DNA of 64,000 nucleotides. It comes from Taenia hydatigena (taxonomy: Eukaryota > Platyhelminthes > Cestoda > Cyclophyllidea > Taeniidae). The stretch lies in assembly GCA_036345935.2 (NCBI GenBank), contig JADWOT020000006.1:20352967-20416966 (forward strand), read 5' to 3'. The notes beneath the pieces were generated by a model. That model saw nothing but the letters and a program-made list of their open reading frames with translations. It was not told where the DNA came from and ran no database searches. The translations under genes and the position numbers were made by a program. Positions 52,901 through 61,757 of this stretch are shown piece after piece. Numbering within the stretch: the stretch's first letter is position 1; every line of letters starts with the position of its first letter.

Positions 52901-55900
52901 AGGTCAGGAAACCCAGTATCGGTCATTTAATTAACGAGAAGGAAAGCACGTTCTCTGAGAAAGTTGCTGCTTCACTCCAGCCTCCAATTCCCCTGATTGT
53001 ATTTCTTTAGTCAATGTTGACACCCACTTGGCTGTTAAGCCTAAGAAGTAGGTAGCTAAGCTGAGAGGGAGAATAAAGTGAAAGCGGTTTCCTTTTGGGT
53101 TTGTGAGATTAAGCATTTCGGGTATGTAGGAGTTACAACATTGCCTTTTTAAAAAGAAAAGAAGATTCTAGAAATGATTAGAAGATTCTAGAAATGATTA
53201 TTTTAACACAGGAGGTACCTTTGCAAGCCTTGAACATTCATTTGAATTTTCATCCCTCTTTAAGCCAATACCATGAAGTAGGTTTGCTAAACTCAGAAGA
53301 AAGTAAATCGGAAAGACCTATCCTGCCCTCCAGAGATTGGCCTCCCCTATGCCCAGACAATTAGCTGCCTTGATCCTATTTTGATTGCCCAGAAGATAAA
53401 TAAACTGGTCAAAAGGGCAAGATGGTAGCGGCAACTTACATGCATTCGCCGGGAATTTTGCAAGCGCCATGTGTTGGATGGCATCCCTTTCTACACATGG
53501 CTAAAATCAGCAAAAGCTCTTAAAATTTTTTGACAGATAGACCATTAAGGACACTATTTGTACTATGAGTAAAAGGGGCTCACTTATCTACTACTGATGG
53601 TGGGGTGGGGTTTAAATTATAACGGGATTCTTTTAACAGTGCAACTGACGGAGAAGTTCAACAACTTTACGAGTTATCTTCCTTTTGGGTTGGATAGAGC
53701 TGTTCATCCACCTGCGCATCAACTAACCAATCTCTGCACTCATCCGTTCAGTCTTCCATCCATTTTTCGATAAGTAATATTCACTATTTGCCCACCGATC
53801 CATTCGTGCAGTTCCAAGTGATTCTTCCATCTTACTTTGCATTCATCGGCCCATTCAACCATTCAATACCTGATCTTTTCCATTTCTAAATACTCACTCA
53901 CCGACTCAACTATCCATCAATTAATCTTTTCAGCCTTCCTATCCCCTCTTTTTATCCACTCATCCGAATGTTAGAAAATGCATCCTTAATACCGTTCATT
54001 TTAAAAACTGCAATGTAAAGGCATTCTTACGCCGATCACAGTTTTCTCCGCTCCACCCCTTCTCACAGACTCGATTACCATGTCGATCACAGGTATATTG
54101 GCCGGCCTGAGGCTGGCACTCCATCGCACACTTTAAGCCAAAGTGATGTGGAGTGCAGGCGAGTCTCATGCTGAGACGGTAGGTTGAGGAGGTGGATTCT
54201 ACCACTATGGACTGCCAGTGGGGTGGTGTTGAGGGCAGAAGGATGTCTCGATGAAGGGTCCTATCCACGAGGTATGTGGATGTGGACACCCCGTCTGATT
54301 TAGCATCGAATACCTCCAAAATCATGGTATAGAGAATCTAAAAAGAAGGAGTGGAATGACCAATAATCCCTCCAAAGTCTCAGATTTTATGTAAATAGAA
54401 AGTAGTTTACGAGTTGAAACAGGGTAGGTAAATGTTACATGGAAGCAGAGGATAATTTTGGCAAGAAAGGCAAGGAGTTTTCTAGGCGAAATCTGGGTGC
54501 ACAATTACAATTGTCAGTGCAATTGGAACATGAGGTCTGCATTGAAGACGAAATAAAGTGGACTGTACTAGAATTCTCCAGCTTTGCTGAAACATCTTCC
54601 CATGGCAAATATTTACAGAGATCTATGGTCACCAATTTGCATTCTCCTTTTGGGAGCTAAGAAAAACCTCGGCTTGATTTTAATGCCCCAAGATAGGAAA
54701 GGCTCTTAATGTATCACAAAAGTTATGATTTTTAGGCAGGATTTTCTGAAGGAATTAACTTTTTATCTCTGTATTGTTTCGAATGGCTAAGAACAGAGAT
54801 GGCAGTCTCAGTCATCCGATGGTGCCAAACAACCTTTTTATCTGACAGATAAGGTGTAAATGCAGGTTGGCGTGAAAGTTAATCACCCGGAATGCTAACT
54901 GCTCTAATACTATTGTAAAGTTTATAAGATCGCACTTCTAAATGTTAGTGTTTAATGAGTTTACAGAGAAGAGCATTAAATTTCTATGCATATGAAATTA
55001 GGAAATAATTTTAAGCTTGTGAATGAGTCTTCTAATCTTCCAAGAGATTGGTTGACTAACGTTTTCGTATAACGCCGAGTTTCTTTGCATACGATGAAGT
55101 TGGAGGGAAGGGTAAACCTATCTTCCGATGTGCCAAGGGATTATTCCCTAGAAAAAATTGCCCGCTCTTGTAGTTTGTTAACAGTGGCCTCGAAATCCTT
55201 ACAGAAAGCGATTCAAAGACAAAAGAATACGATTTTACCATAATCTAAACATTAGGAGCAGAGGAAGTCCAACTGTCACTTAATAAATTGTGACCAGTTT
55301 TTCGGGTGGGAATTGACTAAAGAAGACTTATCAAGATGGCGCATCAATCAAATTATTGCAAGCTACAAATCTTTCCTAATGAGAAATAAGCTTCCGAATT
55401 TAAATACCTTATAGCGCCTTGTCTCCTGAAGTGAAAAATATAGCATGGGCTTTTAAGAGTTGAGTAGAGTGTGTGGTGGAATTGTGGAGTAGGTTGTACG
55501 TCCAACTTCTTTGTGCATACATGTGCTAGTAAAGCTCGTATCGCACGAGTAGTCCCACAATGAAATCAGCACTAATTACCCTTGGGAAATTATGGACAAT
55601 GCAATTTGACGATCTAACAACTGGTGAACAGGATTACTTTTTATAAAACCATTCTTTCTTAAATAAACGCATTGGCGATAAAGAATGAGTGAAAGTCGGA
55701 ATAAAAAAAGCTTTTGCGAACTCATAAGGCCTCTTCAGAAAACAAATAATCGGGCATCATTAGTACTTCACTGTATAAAATACAATTTCAAAAAATTTGC
55801 TAATTCTTATCAAGCAATCACCACATATTTACTTAGACTGATTAATAAACGACCGGTTGAATTTTGTAAAGCATCAAGGTCCAAATTAGACGAGTGAATT

Positions 55901-58900
55901 GCATCCACTATTTGGGATGAATGCTGCTGGTTCCCTATGAATTCTCTACGACTCTGCCCAACAAGGCATTGTGCGAAACAAACGGGAAGAGCAAGTCACA
56001 ACTTCTGCCTTCAATTATGCATGAAGTATGGGAGCGCAACTAAGGGGAGGAGGGAGGGGAAATAAGGCATGCATCATGCCTCACCCCACCCAGTCACTCT
56101 TTTGAGAAGGGAAAATTACAGGTTTTCTAGGGTCCGGACCTCTAATTACCATCCAAGGTTAGAGAAATGACTCTTCTTAAGCAGTTGTTTTGAGGTTAGT
56201 AACTATTTTTGCTTCTCAAATCGATGTTAATGCGGCATCAAAGAAGGAGATCAGTAAAAATGGTTTCCAAATTCTAAGAAGTATTCCAAGATGTTGCTGT
56301 CTTAAATGAATCCCTTTTCATAGTCTGTTATTTTTATTATAAGTGCGTAGCATTAGACAATTTAAATTGAAAAATGGCCAATTTTTCAAAGATAGTCTGA
56401 ATCAGTAAGGGAAGAGGAGCGGTTTATTAAATAGTTGATACCTACTGCGAATGGGCCAATGAATCACAATTTATTTTCAATTATAATATTTCCTGAGAGT
56501 CAGACACTGAAGCAAAATATTTTTAAGGGTTTGGGGCTTTTAGCACGTTCAGCACAATGCCACTTATTTAATGTCCGATTCCTCTATCGAAGCTTGGCAC
56601 CATATTCAGCGAAGGTGTCTTTTACTAATTAATAATGGTGAAGTGCACCAAATTCTGTGGAACAAATGGAATGGCTGAGTTTAATAGCCCTTTAGTGATA
56701 AAACTGCTAGTGCCACAAGAGAACAATAAAATATTTGAGCATCAGAGCACGTTTTTCTTCTAAAACAACAAGATGTGTGTGTTAATTAAGAAATATCTCC
56801 TCATTTTATTTGAAAAAGCACGGCTAAATTCCACAACAACTTGAATACGTCCTTTGCAAAAGCTTTTGCCAAGCTTTGGGTAGTCAAAAATATGTCCCCC
56901 TCTGGCTGAGCATCCGTGGTAGTAAATATTTGATGAAGCGCGTGTCTTCTCGTAGCCTAGTGTCCCTCTGGGGAATTCACTGGTGGACAGTTTCTTGTGG
57001 GTGGAGGGCAAATCAATAAAAAAATCCCGGCTACACTTGAATTCCCCTCCACTTCGCCTGCTAGGTAAAATTTATGCCATTCTACTTTGGAGTTAAAGTG
57101 ATATCAAGTGGTATTGATGCAAAATTCAGGTTAAGACTAAAAAATGGGAAATTTCATGGAAAAGCGATGGAAGAGCTTATTTAGAACTTTGTTTGGGATA
57201 ATCTTCCTGAGAAAATAAATAAGTCCATTAGTTAAGACATGTGCATTTACACCATCGCTTGTCATTATAGTAGCCCAACTGCCGCAGTAATCTAAAAATA
57301 TATAGAAATCAGTCTTTTTATAAAAATGTTATTTTGCATTTAAAGATATACTGCTATAGGGAGGTCCAGCAGAAGCACAAGGTTTAGTGTCGGTTCCTGT
57401 CAAAAATTTTCACCCAATTCGTACTCAGGACTTAGGCAAAGGTGGATGAGGTTATGACACGGATTTAGAAAACCATGAGAAGAATACGTCACTAGTTCAG
57501 TTGAAGGAAGCAGTTCCGGCTATAAGCCTCGAGTAATAAATGCTATAGACCTAAGAATTGTCCCCTTAGACTTCTTTAAGCGTACATGTTGTATTTTTTA
57601 TCTCTCTCCACATTAGCGCATATCCGGGCTAAAGGAGGCCGTCAGTGTGCGTGTATCCCTGCCTGGTCGATTTATCCATCCACCCATCCAACAGCTGACG
57701 CTGCATGTTCTCGTACGAAACAGTTGCTCCGACAGAGGCCGGAGTTGGCTGGGCCACATTCGTTAATCCCCTCACCCCCACCCACTTTTCCCTCACCTTG
57801 GCATGAACAGCAAGTCAGCTGTCGTTCTGGTAGATAGCTAATCGTTCTCCGTTTTCGCTGTAAAACGAATCTTCAACTGCCTGAAGCTCTGTGTTTCTGC
57901 TATAATTAGCGAACCCCGAATAGGTATGTTTGACATAAAAATTAATAAACCGGACATTTCAGTTGACAGCGAAATGTTATCACTAAGCGCAAAGGCAAAT
58001 AATTTTTAACTTGTTTTTATGGAGATCAGATTTGAATATTCAGAAAACTATACCTCATCACACCTATTTAATGGCCCCATGTATTCGTTAAAAAACCAGA
58101 GAGTTATTAAAACTGCATAATTATCAACTTGTATTAGCGAATCTGATTGTTGTAGATTTGCTTAATCAGCAGCGGAACAAATCAACAAATGGCGTTTGTA
58201 AATCCCACTAGAAGTTAATAATTTGTAGGCGATAACAAAACTATTTTATGAAAAGAATATGAGAAAGTGAGTCGTAACTACATTTTCATTAAAATAGGCA
58301 GTGTTTCAGGCAAAGATTTTCCCCATAAACAGAGGAGAAATAAATAACGTTTATGTTAAGACGAAACATGAACTTTTGGTGAGATAGAGCTTTGATGACA
58401 GCTTAGGGATCTGATGAATCGATCTCTACAAGTTTGGCAGTACGACACGATCATCTCACCTATGGTTCTGGTTCCCTAGGCGATCCTGGCCAAAAACGTT
58501 CGATAAAGGGTACAGAAATTACTCGAGAGCTACATTGGTAGTGTTGAGGTGTTTCTGATGCCTTTTAACACTTTTAAACAAGTCAGAAGTTTTTAAATAG
58601 ACTGGCTGAGTTTGACCATCAAACGGTCACAAAAAGTGCTCTATTATGGCCGATTTACTTCATAGAAAACCCCGATATTAAGTTTTATTGGCTACAAAAA
58701 TTCTGAGTTTCGTATCGGAATAACCCTTAAAAAGTTCGAATGGTGAATTATTTTCTGCATCGAAAAACTGCAGGAATTCGACATCAATCTATAAATAAAG
58801 CAAAAATTGAGGTTATGCAGTGGTGACAGAAAGTATAACGCATTGTCCTATTTGGTAGAGTCGTGGCCATTAAAATCTATCATTTTTTCATTAAGTCACA

Positions 58901-61757
58901 TAAGCTAGCTAAGAATTCCACCAATCTAATAACGTTTGTAGCCAGAAACTTATACAATCCATTTAATCTCACTCTATCACTAACTTCCTGCTCGATGTTA
59001 AATGTAATTATCGAAACATAATCAGAAATGACATCTTTAATCACATCCCAGAGTGCAAACATTCTTGCAGGCCTCTTACGACGTGAAGTTTGCAGTCCTG
59101 CGTTATTACGCACAAAAAAGACCTTCCCTTAATTGCTTGCCTAGTCGCCATTGCCTTGGCTGTTGTAGACGAATTTTTACCCGTACATTTTTGGGTTATA
59201 TCGTATTACGTGGACAGATCTATGCCTCCGGAAGACAAAGAGAATATATTGAAGAGCACGGTATCGGTAGATTAATGCAATGTTTACCTTGTCTTCATCA
59301 TTCACGAATACGAACACTAGAAGACATTCTTTAAGACCTCACAGCATAAAGGAGTCGTTACTTCAGAGACCTCATGACCACTTTGGTTACACTTATAGCT
59401 GTTTGGGAATCCAGAGCATTGGAGAGAAAATAAAAGGGCAAAATTCTTAGAAGCCACTTTCGCTACTAAAGATCAGGTTTAAACTTATGGAATTTCAGGC
59501 CAATTTCAATCCCAATAACGCAGGATGGAAGGTACAAGAGACACCGCCTGATTTTAGTTAATCATAACATCTTTGTAAAGTCACAACGAATTGACTGTGA
59601 GGAAATACCCGCTAATCATTGTCTTCTTACTAAAATTATAGGTTTAAATTTCTGCATGAGACTGGTAAAAATTGACCAGCTGTCGGTTTGGGAACGAACG
59701 CAGCTCGCCGTCATCATCGGCATCATTGTTCTGCAACAGCTGGTGGTCTCCCATCATCATCACCGCTAGAATGACCATCAGTGGAAGGAGGGGGATGAGA
59801 AGGGCCAGGCAACAGCTGTTCTAACACAGAGCCTTCTCCCACCTACTTATTATGTATATTTGCCCTGAAGAAGCTGCTACATAGCAAGGTGACTAATAGT
59901 ACCGAGAAGGCGGTGGCCAATGCCAATGAAATAGACGCAACTTCGTTAAATTAATGTAATGATTTGGAAAAGAATTTTGAAAAAGTAATTGGCAGCAATT
60001 ATTTAGTGATAACATAAATGTTTCCTAGAGCATACTAAATTTATTTTTAGCCAATAGTGCTCCCACCTTGGGAATGATTATGCTCAACAGGCGTTCTCAT
60101 GCCAACCAAGAGAGCGTTGGGACCGACGCTCCGAAGGCGAAGGAACCTCCGAAATGGTACGTTCTTCATTATTATGATGTGCTTAATGTCGAGGGTCCTT
60201 TGGTCTCCGAGTCCATTCGCATATCAACAGTAAACTATTCTCCTGCATTACTATACCTTATTTTTGACATCAGGTGACAGTGGCAGGTAAGCCTCACTTG
60301 AGTCAACTACAAATCTGATTTCCTCAAATTGCACCAAGATATAGGTATTCAAAACGACTATTTCTTCTGTGAATAGATGACATCATGAAGAATCACTTAG
60401 AATGCCTCCATTGAATAGTTACTAGTGAAACATTATGATGATGAGTGAAGGTTCCTATAATTTTATTCCTATAAACCATTCACTTCAAAATCAAAGAATT
60501 GGAACTCTTACACTATATGATGCCTTAAGGCCAATTTCGCAAATGTTATATAAAGCATTTATCTTCCATAAAATATCGTCTTGTGCTACCTCGAAAAACG
60601 GGTTCTTTCTCTATAGAGTTGGCCTTTAAAGAGTACAGTTTTCAGGAATGCAACATTGACTGCCACCAAAAGAACCGTTTCCTTTGTAGTCCAAATCCAA
60701 AGTATCATCTTCATTTCGCTTTCGTGGTAAATTACAGTTTTACAGGAGTACTCATGATGGCCAAAGGGGATAAGTAAAAGAGAAGAGTGTGAGGGTAGCC
60801 ATGAAAAACAGAATCCTTTAATGAATTTATGCCACATTCATCTGACCTTCCGTCTCCCCTGATTGCCCTTTTATCAGGATGGTGCGGCTAGAAGGCCAGC
60901 TCCTTTGTGCACGAACAATAAACCGTGCTTCTATGCTAATGCACTTAGTTGTGACTTCTGAGAAGGATCGTGACGCCTGAGTTGGGCCAGTGGACACTGG
61001 CAGAGGAATTTTATTTCCGACCTTAGTTGAAATACAAGAAGAACATTTTTAAAAGATCTAATGAACAATTGAATTGATATCATGCACGGATTTCGTGACA
61101 TTAGGAATCTTTCGAGCCTCTAGTATCTCATTTCTGCAAATGAAATTTTAACATTAAAAGGAATGGAAGTTTTGAATAGGGTGATAGAATTTAAAGTTTG
61201 CAGATATTTTAATCAAAACTTTTATAATGCTCATTATTCCTATTATTTGCTAAAAATTGAGCAACAGTTTTAAAGATGCTTAAAAAATTACGAAAATCAA
61301 AGGACAATTGGAGTTCAAGGTCAAATATTATGCAGCTAAAGATTTAAGACCAGGTAGCTTAATTATAGACTTTAATAACAGAGCTTACCGGCCATCGATC
61401 CAGTATGTTCATGGACTTTCGTAGATAGCTTTCCTTTCCACTCTTCTTTTCTACATCCTTCTTACTGACGTTCAAAGACCCAATCTCACAGATAGTTTCA
61501 AATTTATCTTCCAGTTCTTCTCTTTCCTCGGCATCAAATGGACGGAAGCAGAGACGAAATGTGAGGTCACATTGAGAGTCGCATCCTTCCGAAGGTCTCA
61601 AACAACAATCACTTCTGAAACGGTAGTTCAAATTGTTTTCAAACTGATAAATAGCCACTTCAAGACGTGCCACAGGTACAGAAGTTCCTGTAATCCAGGA
61701 TGCAGAGAGAAGGATAATGACTTTGAGAAGGCAAGAAGAAAGGCAGGGTCTGTTCAT
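37634..61757 (-). CDS. Ser/Jag: Jagged/Serrate-class Notch ligand, 18 exons modelled
   Basis: Whole-gene entry; coding parts are the exons listed. The product is a type I membrane ligand that activates Notch on the neighbouring cell. Domains in order: signal peptide, MNNL (C2-like), DSL, sixteen EGF repeats, VWC-like cysteine-rich domain, juxtamembrane region, one membrane span and a tail of about 65 residues. Delta proteins lack the VWC region and have fewer EGF repeats, so the VWC, the sixteen repeats and the insertion in EGF 10 place it in the Jagged class. The modelled length is about 1,280 residues against about 1,220 for human JAG1. Total exon length is an exact multiple of three, and most EGF introns are phase 1, as expected for this module. 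The start ATG at 61757 has a purine at -3. Only the small exon between MNNL and DSL is unsure. Confidence 0.94.
38381..38639 (-). CDS. Ser/Jag: Jagged exon 17: membrane-proximal extracellular region
   Basis: It encodes [19 protein letters not shown] and continues to [11 protein letters not shown]. It aligns by position with the JAG1 stretch from VAISAEDIRDDG to VAEVRVQ. Two possible N-glycosylation sites (NAS, NVT) are visible. Acceptor cttttcag, donor gtgagt. Confidence 0.88.
39543..39612 (+). repeat. Dispersed repeat, copy 1
   Basis: About 70 bases align without gaps to 62881-62950, including GGTGAT, CCAT, CTC, GCATT, CTCTT and AATATT at the same offsets. It lies in a Jagged intron. I do not recognise the family. 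Confidence 0.55.
40870..41319 (-). CDS. Ser/Jag: Jagged exon 16: VWC end and juxtamembrane region
   Basis: After a 69-base intron it continues KFCGYWSC and [10 protein letters not shown] (JAG1: VWCGPRPC, CPSGQSC), then a Pro-run (PPPPPLC), CYARAQC and a region with [13 protein letters not shown]. It aligns with the CANITFTF to LTTEHICSELRNL part of JAG1. The 3' boundary uses a weak donor (gtccgt) chosen because it joins IE to VTLSS as in IHVAIS of JAG1. Confidence 0.88.
41389..41630 (-). CDS. Ser/Jag: Jagged exon 15: EGF 16 and VWC start
   Basis: EGF 16 begins [18 protein letters not shown], like the last repeat of JAG1 (NINECQSSPCAFGATCVD). A Pro-rich spacer leads into the VWC-like module [20 protein letters not shown], matching [20 protein letters not shown]. 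Donor gtaggt, phase 0. Confidence 0.96.
42368..42453 (-). CDS. Ser/Jag: Jagged exon 14: rest of EGF 15
   Basis: It completes the split cysteine and encodes [17 protein letters not shown] and GFMGVDC. It matches the hot Jagged EGF sequence GGTCRDLVNDFYC. Acceptor atttgcag, donor gtaagt. Confidence 0.94.
43164..43317 (-). CDS. Ser/Jag: Jagged exon 13: EGF 14 and start of EGF 15
   Basis: EGF 14 has [15 protein letters not shown] and GFAGSRCE. The exon then starts the calcium-binding EGF 15 (DIDECRNNP) and is cut in phase 2 inside its second cysteine codon. Acceptor cttgcag, donor gtgagg. Confidence 0.94.
44282..44539 (-). CDS. Ser/Jag: Jagged exon 12: EGF 12 and 13
   Basis: EGF 12 has [14 protein letters not shown] and GWSGRWC. 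EGF 13 has [16 protein letters not shown] and GWTGLFC. Phase 1-1 exon; acceptor attccacag, donor gtgagc. Confidence 0.94.
45361..45832 (-). CDS. Ser/Jag: Jagged exon 11: EGF 9, EGF 10 with insertion, EGF 11
   Basis: The largest exon. EGF 9 reads [17 protein letters not shown] 10 starts [14 protein letters not shown], then carries about 30 inserted residues before [10 protein letters not shown]. Jagged proteins have an insertion in the same repeat. EGF 11 reads [18 protein letters not shown]. Acceptor tttgcacag, donor gtgggc, end phase 1. Confidence 0.94.
45997..46167 (-). CDS. Ser/Jag: Jagged exon 10: rest of EGF 7, EGF 8
   Basis: It begins [20 protein letters not shown], then EGF 8 with [18 protein letters not shown] and GVTGTLCE. 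The acceptor atgaag is short of pyrimidines, but the frame and EGF spacing demand it. Donor gtattc. Confidence 0.92.
46238..46284 (-). CDS. Ser/Jag: Jagged exon 9: first half of EGF 7
   Basis: A 47-base exon encoding [15 protein letters not shown], a calcium-binding EGF start. The next intron (70 bases) splits the repeat at phase 0. Acceptor ctccttag, donor gtaagt. Confidence 0.92.
48294..48539 (-). CDS. Ser/Jag: Jagged exon 8: EGF 5 and 6
   Basis: EGF 5 reads [20 protein letters not shown] and starts with the Ile-Asp of calcium-binding EGFs. EGF 6 is less regular ([12 protein letters not shown]) with a longer second loop. Acceptor acccccag, donor gtgagt, phase 1-1. Confidence 0.93.
50560..50740 (+). 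repeat. Degenerate CATC/ATCC simple repeat
   Basis: Many near-copies of CATC, ATCC and ACCA (for example AATCCATCTACTCATCC, CCATCCGTCCACC), diverged beyond exact register. Decayed tetranucleotide repeat in a Jagged intron. Confidence 0.55.
50805..50918 (-). CDS. Ser/Jag: Jagged exon 7: EGF 4
   Basis: It encodes [15 protein letters not shown] and [13 protein letters not shown] with all six cysteines. A one-repeat, phase 1-1 exon. Donor gtgagt. Confidence 0.94.
51054..51179 (-). CDS. Ser/Jag: Jagged exon 6: EGF 3
   Basis: It encodes [19 protein letters not shown] and a canonical EGF end GWKGETCE. It matches DLNYCGTHQPCLNGGTCSN of JAG1 EGF 3 at the same place. Phase 1 at both ends. Confidence 0.95.
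51833..51966 (-). CDS. Ser/Jag: Jagged exon 5: rest of EGF 1, EGF 2
   Basis: It encodes [13 protein letters not shown], then [17 protein letters not shown] and NWGGAFCD, matching GWQGLYCDKC, PGCVHGTC and NWGGQLCD of JAG1. EGF 1 and 2 are the DOS motif with atypical spacing. Acceptor gatttcag, donor gtagac. Confidence 0.95.
53161..53200 (+). repeat. Perfect 20-base tandem duplication
   Basis: The unit GAAGATTCTAGAAATGATTA occurs twice in a row without a mismatch, in a Jagged intron. It contains the partial palindrome TTCTAGAA. Confidence 0.95.
53440..53500 (-). CDS. Ser/Jag: Jagged exon 4: first part of EGF 1
   Basis: It encodes [19 protein letters not shown], nearly the same as ICRQGCSPKHGSCKLPGDC of JAG1, the DOS-type EGF that follows DSL. 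Acceptor gattttag, donor AT|gtaagt. It is too short for an ORF search. Confidence 0.95.
53690..53960 (+). repeat. Degenerate CATC/CACTCA simple repeat
   Basis: A second stretch dense in CATCC, CATTC and CACTCA variants, similar in style to 50560-50740. Boundaries are approximate. Confidence 0.4.
54031..54337 (-). CDS. Ser/Jag: Jagged exon 3: DSL domain
   Basis: It begins [14 protein letters not shown] (JAG1: SYTLLVEAWDSSND), then HWQSIVVES and the DSL domain from [14 protein letters not shown] to GWSGENCD. All six DSL cysteines are present, spaced C-x8-C-x3-C-x8-C-x7-C-x8-C. Vertebrate Jagged has x11 in the third interval, so three residues are missing there. Acceptor ctttttag, donor gtaaga, end phase 1. 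Confidence 0.95.
54421..54492 (-). CDS. Ser/Jag: Jagged exon 2 (tentative): end of MNNL
   Basis: It encodes [13 protein letters not shown], matching RIVLPFSFAWP of JAG1, the strand just before the (L/I)IxEAWD motif. The acceptor gcacccag and a poor donor (gtttca) give phase 0 at both ends, as required. A different frame of the same stretch, open from 54656 after a good acceptor (tttttcttag), encodes a cysteine-rich peptide and is also in phase with exon 1. Part of it could be coding too. Confidence 0.5.
59643..59820 (-). other. Possible nested exon, hydrophobic start and acidic tail
   Basis: After a possible acceptor (gtgttag) the minus strand is open for 58 codons. It encodes a hydrophobic stretch ([19 protein letters not shown]), then [19 protein letters not shown] and a stop. 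An internal ATG could start a signal-peptide-like sequence. The patch is richer in G+C than its flanks. I recognise no family; a chance frame is possible. Confidence 0.22.
60050..60156 (+). other. Possible exon of an unidentified gene
   Basis: A frame flanked by a good acceptor (tttatttttag) and a good donor (AATG|gtacgt). It encodes [20 protein letters not shown] and [11 protein letters not shown], hydrophilic and basic. It lies in Jagged intron 1 on the opposite strand. No continuation exon was found. Confidence 0.25.
61389..61757 (-). CDS. Ser/Jag: Jagged exon 1: signal peptide and MNNL domain
   Basis: It starts with MNRPCLSS, then a hydrophobic core ([13 protein letters not shown]), a signal peptide with probable cleavage after GTS or near it. 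Next comes [14 protein letters not shown] and a cysteine-rich part with [16 protein letters not shown], equivalent to CDQDCKTFFRVCLKHY of Jagged MNNL, the lipid-binding C2-like domain. An in-frame extension of 17 codons upstream has no ATG. Donor CCG|gtaagc, phase 0. Confidence 0.93.

Larger units (their letters stand above)
48540..54030 (-). other. Jagged introns between exons 3 and 8
   Basis: Introns 48540-50804, 50919-51053, 51180-51832, 51967-53439 and 53501-54030. They contain two degenerate CATC-type simple repeats and one perfect short tandem duplication, listed separately. Confidence 0.6.
54493..61388 (-). other. Large Jagged intron 1 (6.9 kb)
   Basis: It separates the MNNL exon from the MNNL-end/DSL exons. 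Mostly A+T-rich and featureless, apart from the coding-like patch at 59643-60156 and the cysteine-rich open frame at its 3' end (54493-54656). Confidence 0.6.

Noticed and set aside
57640..57780. Minus-strand stretch reading [16 protein letters not shown], resembling an EGF start
   Set aside because: The repeat is not completed before a stop, there is no acceptor in front of it, and the Jagged gene already has its full EGF series without it.
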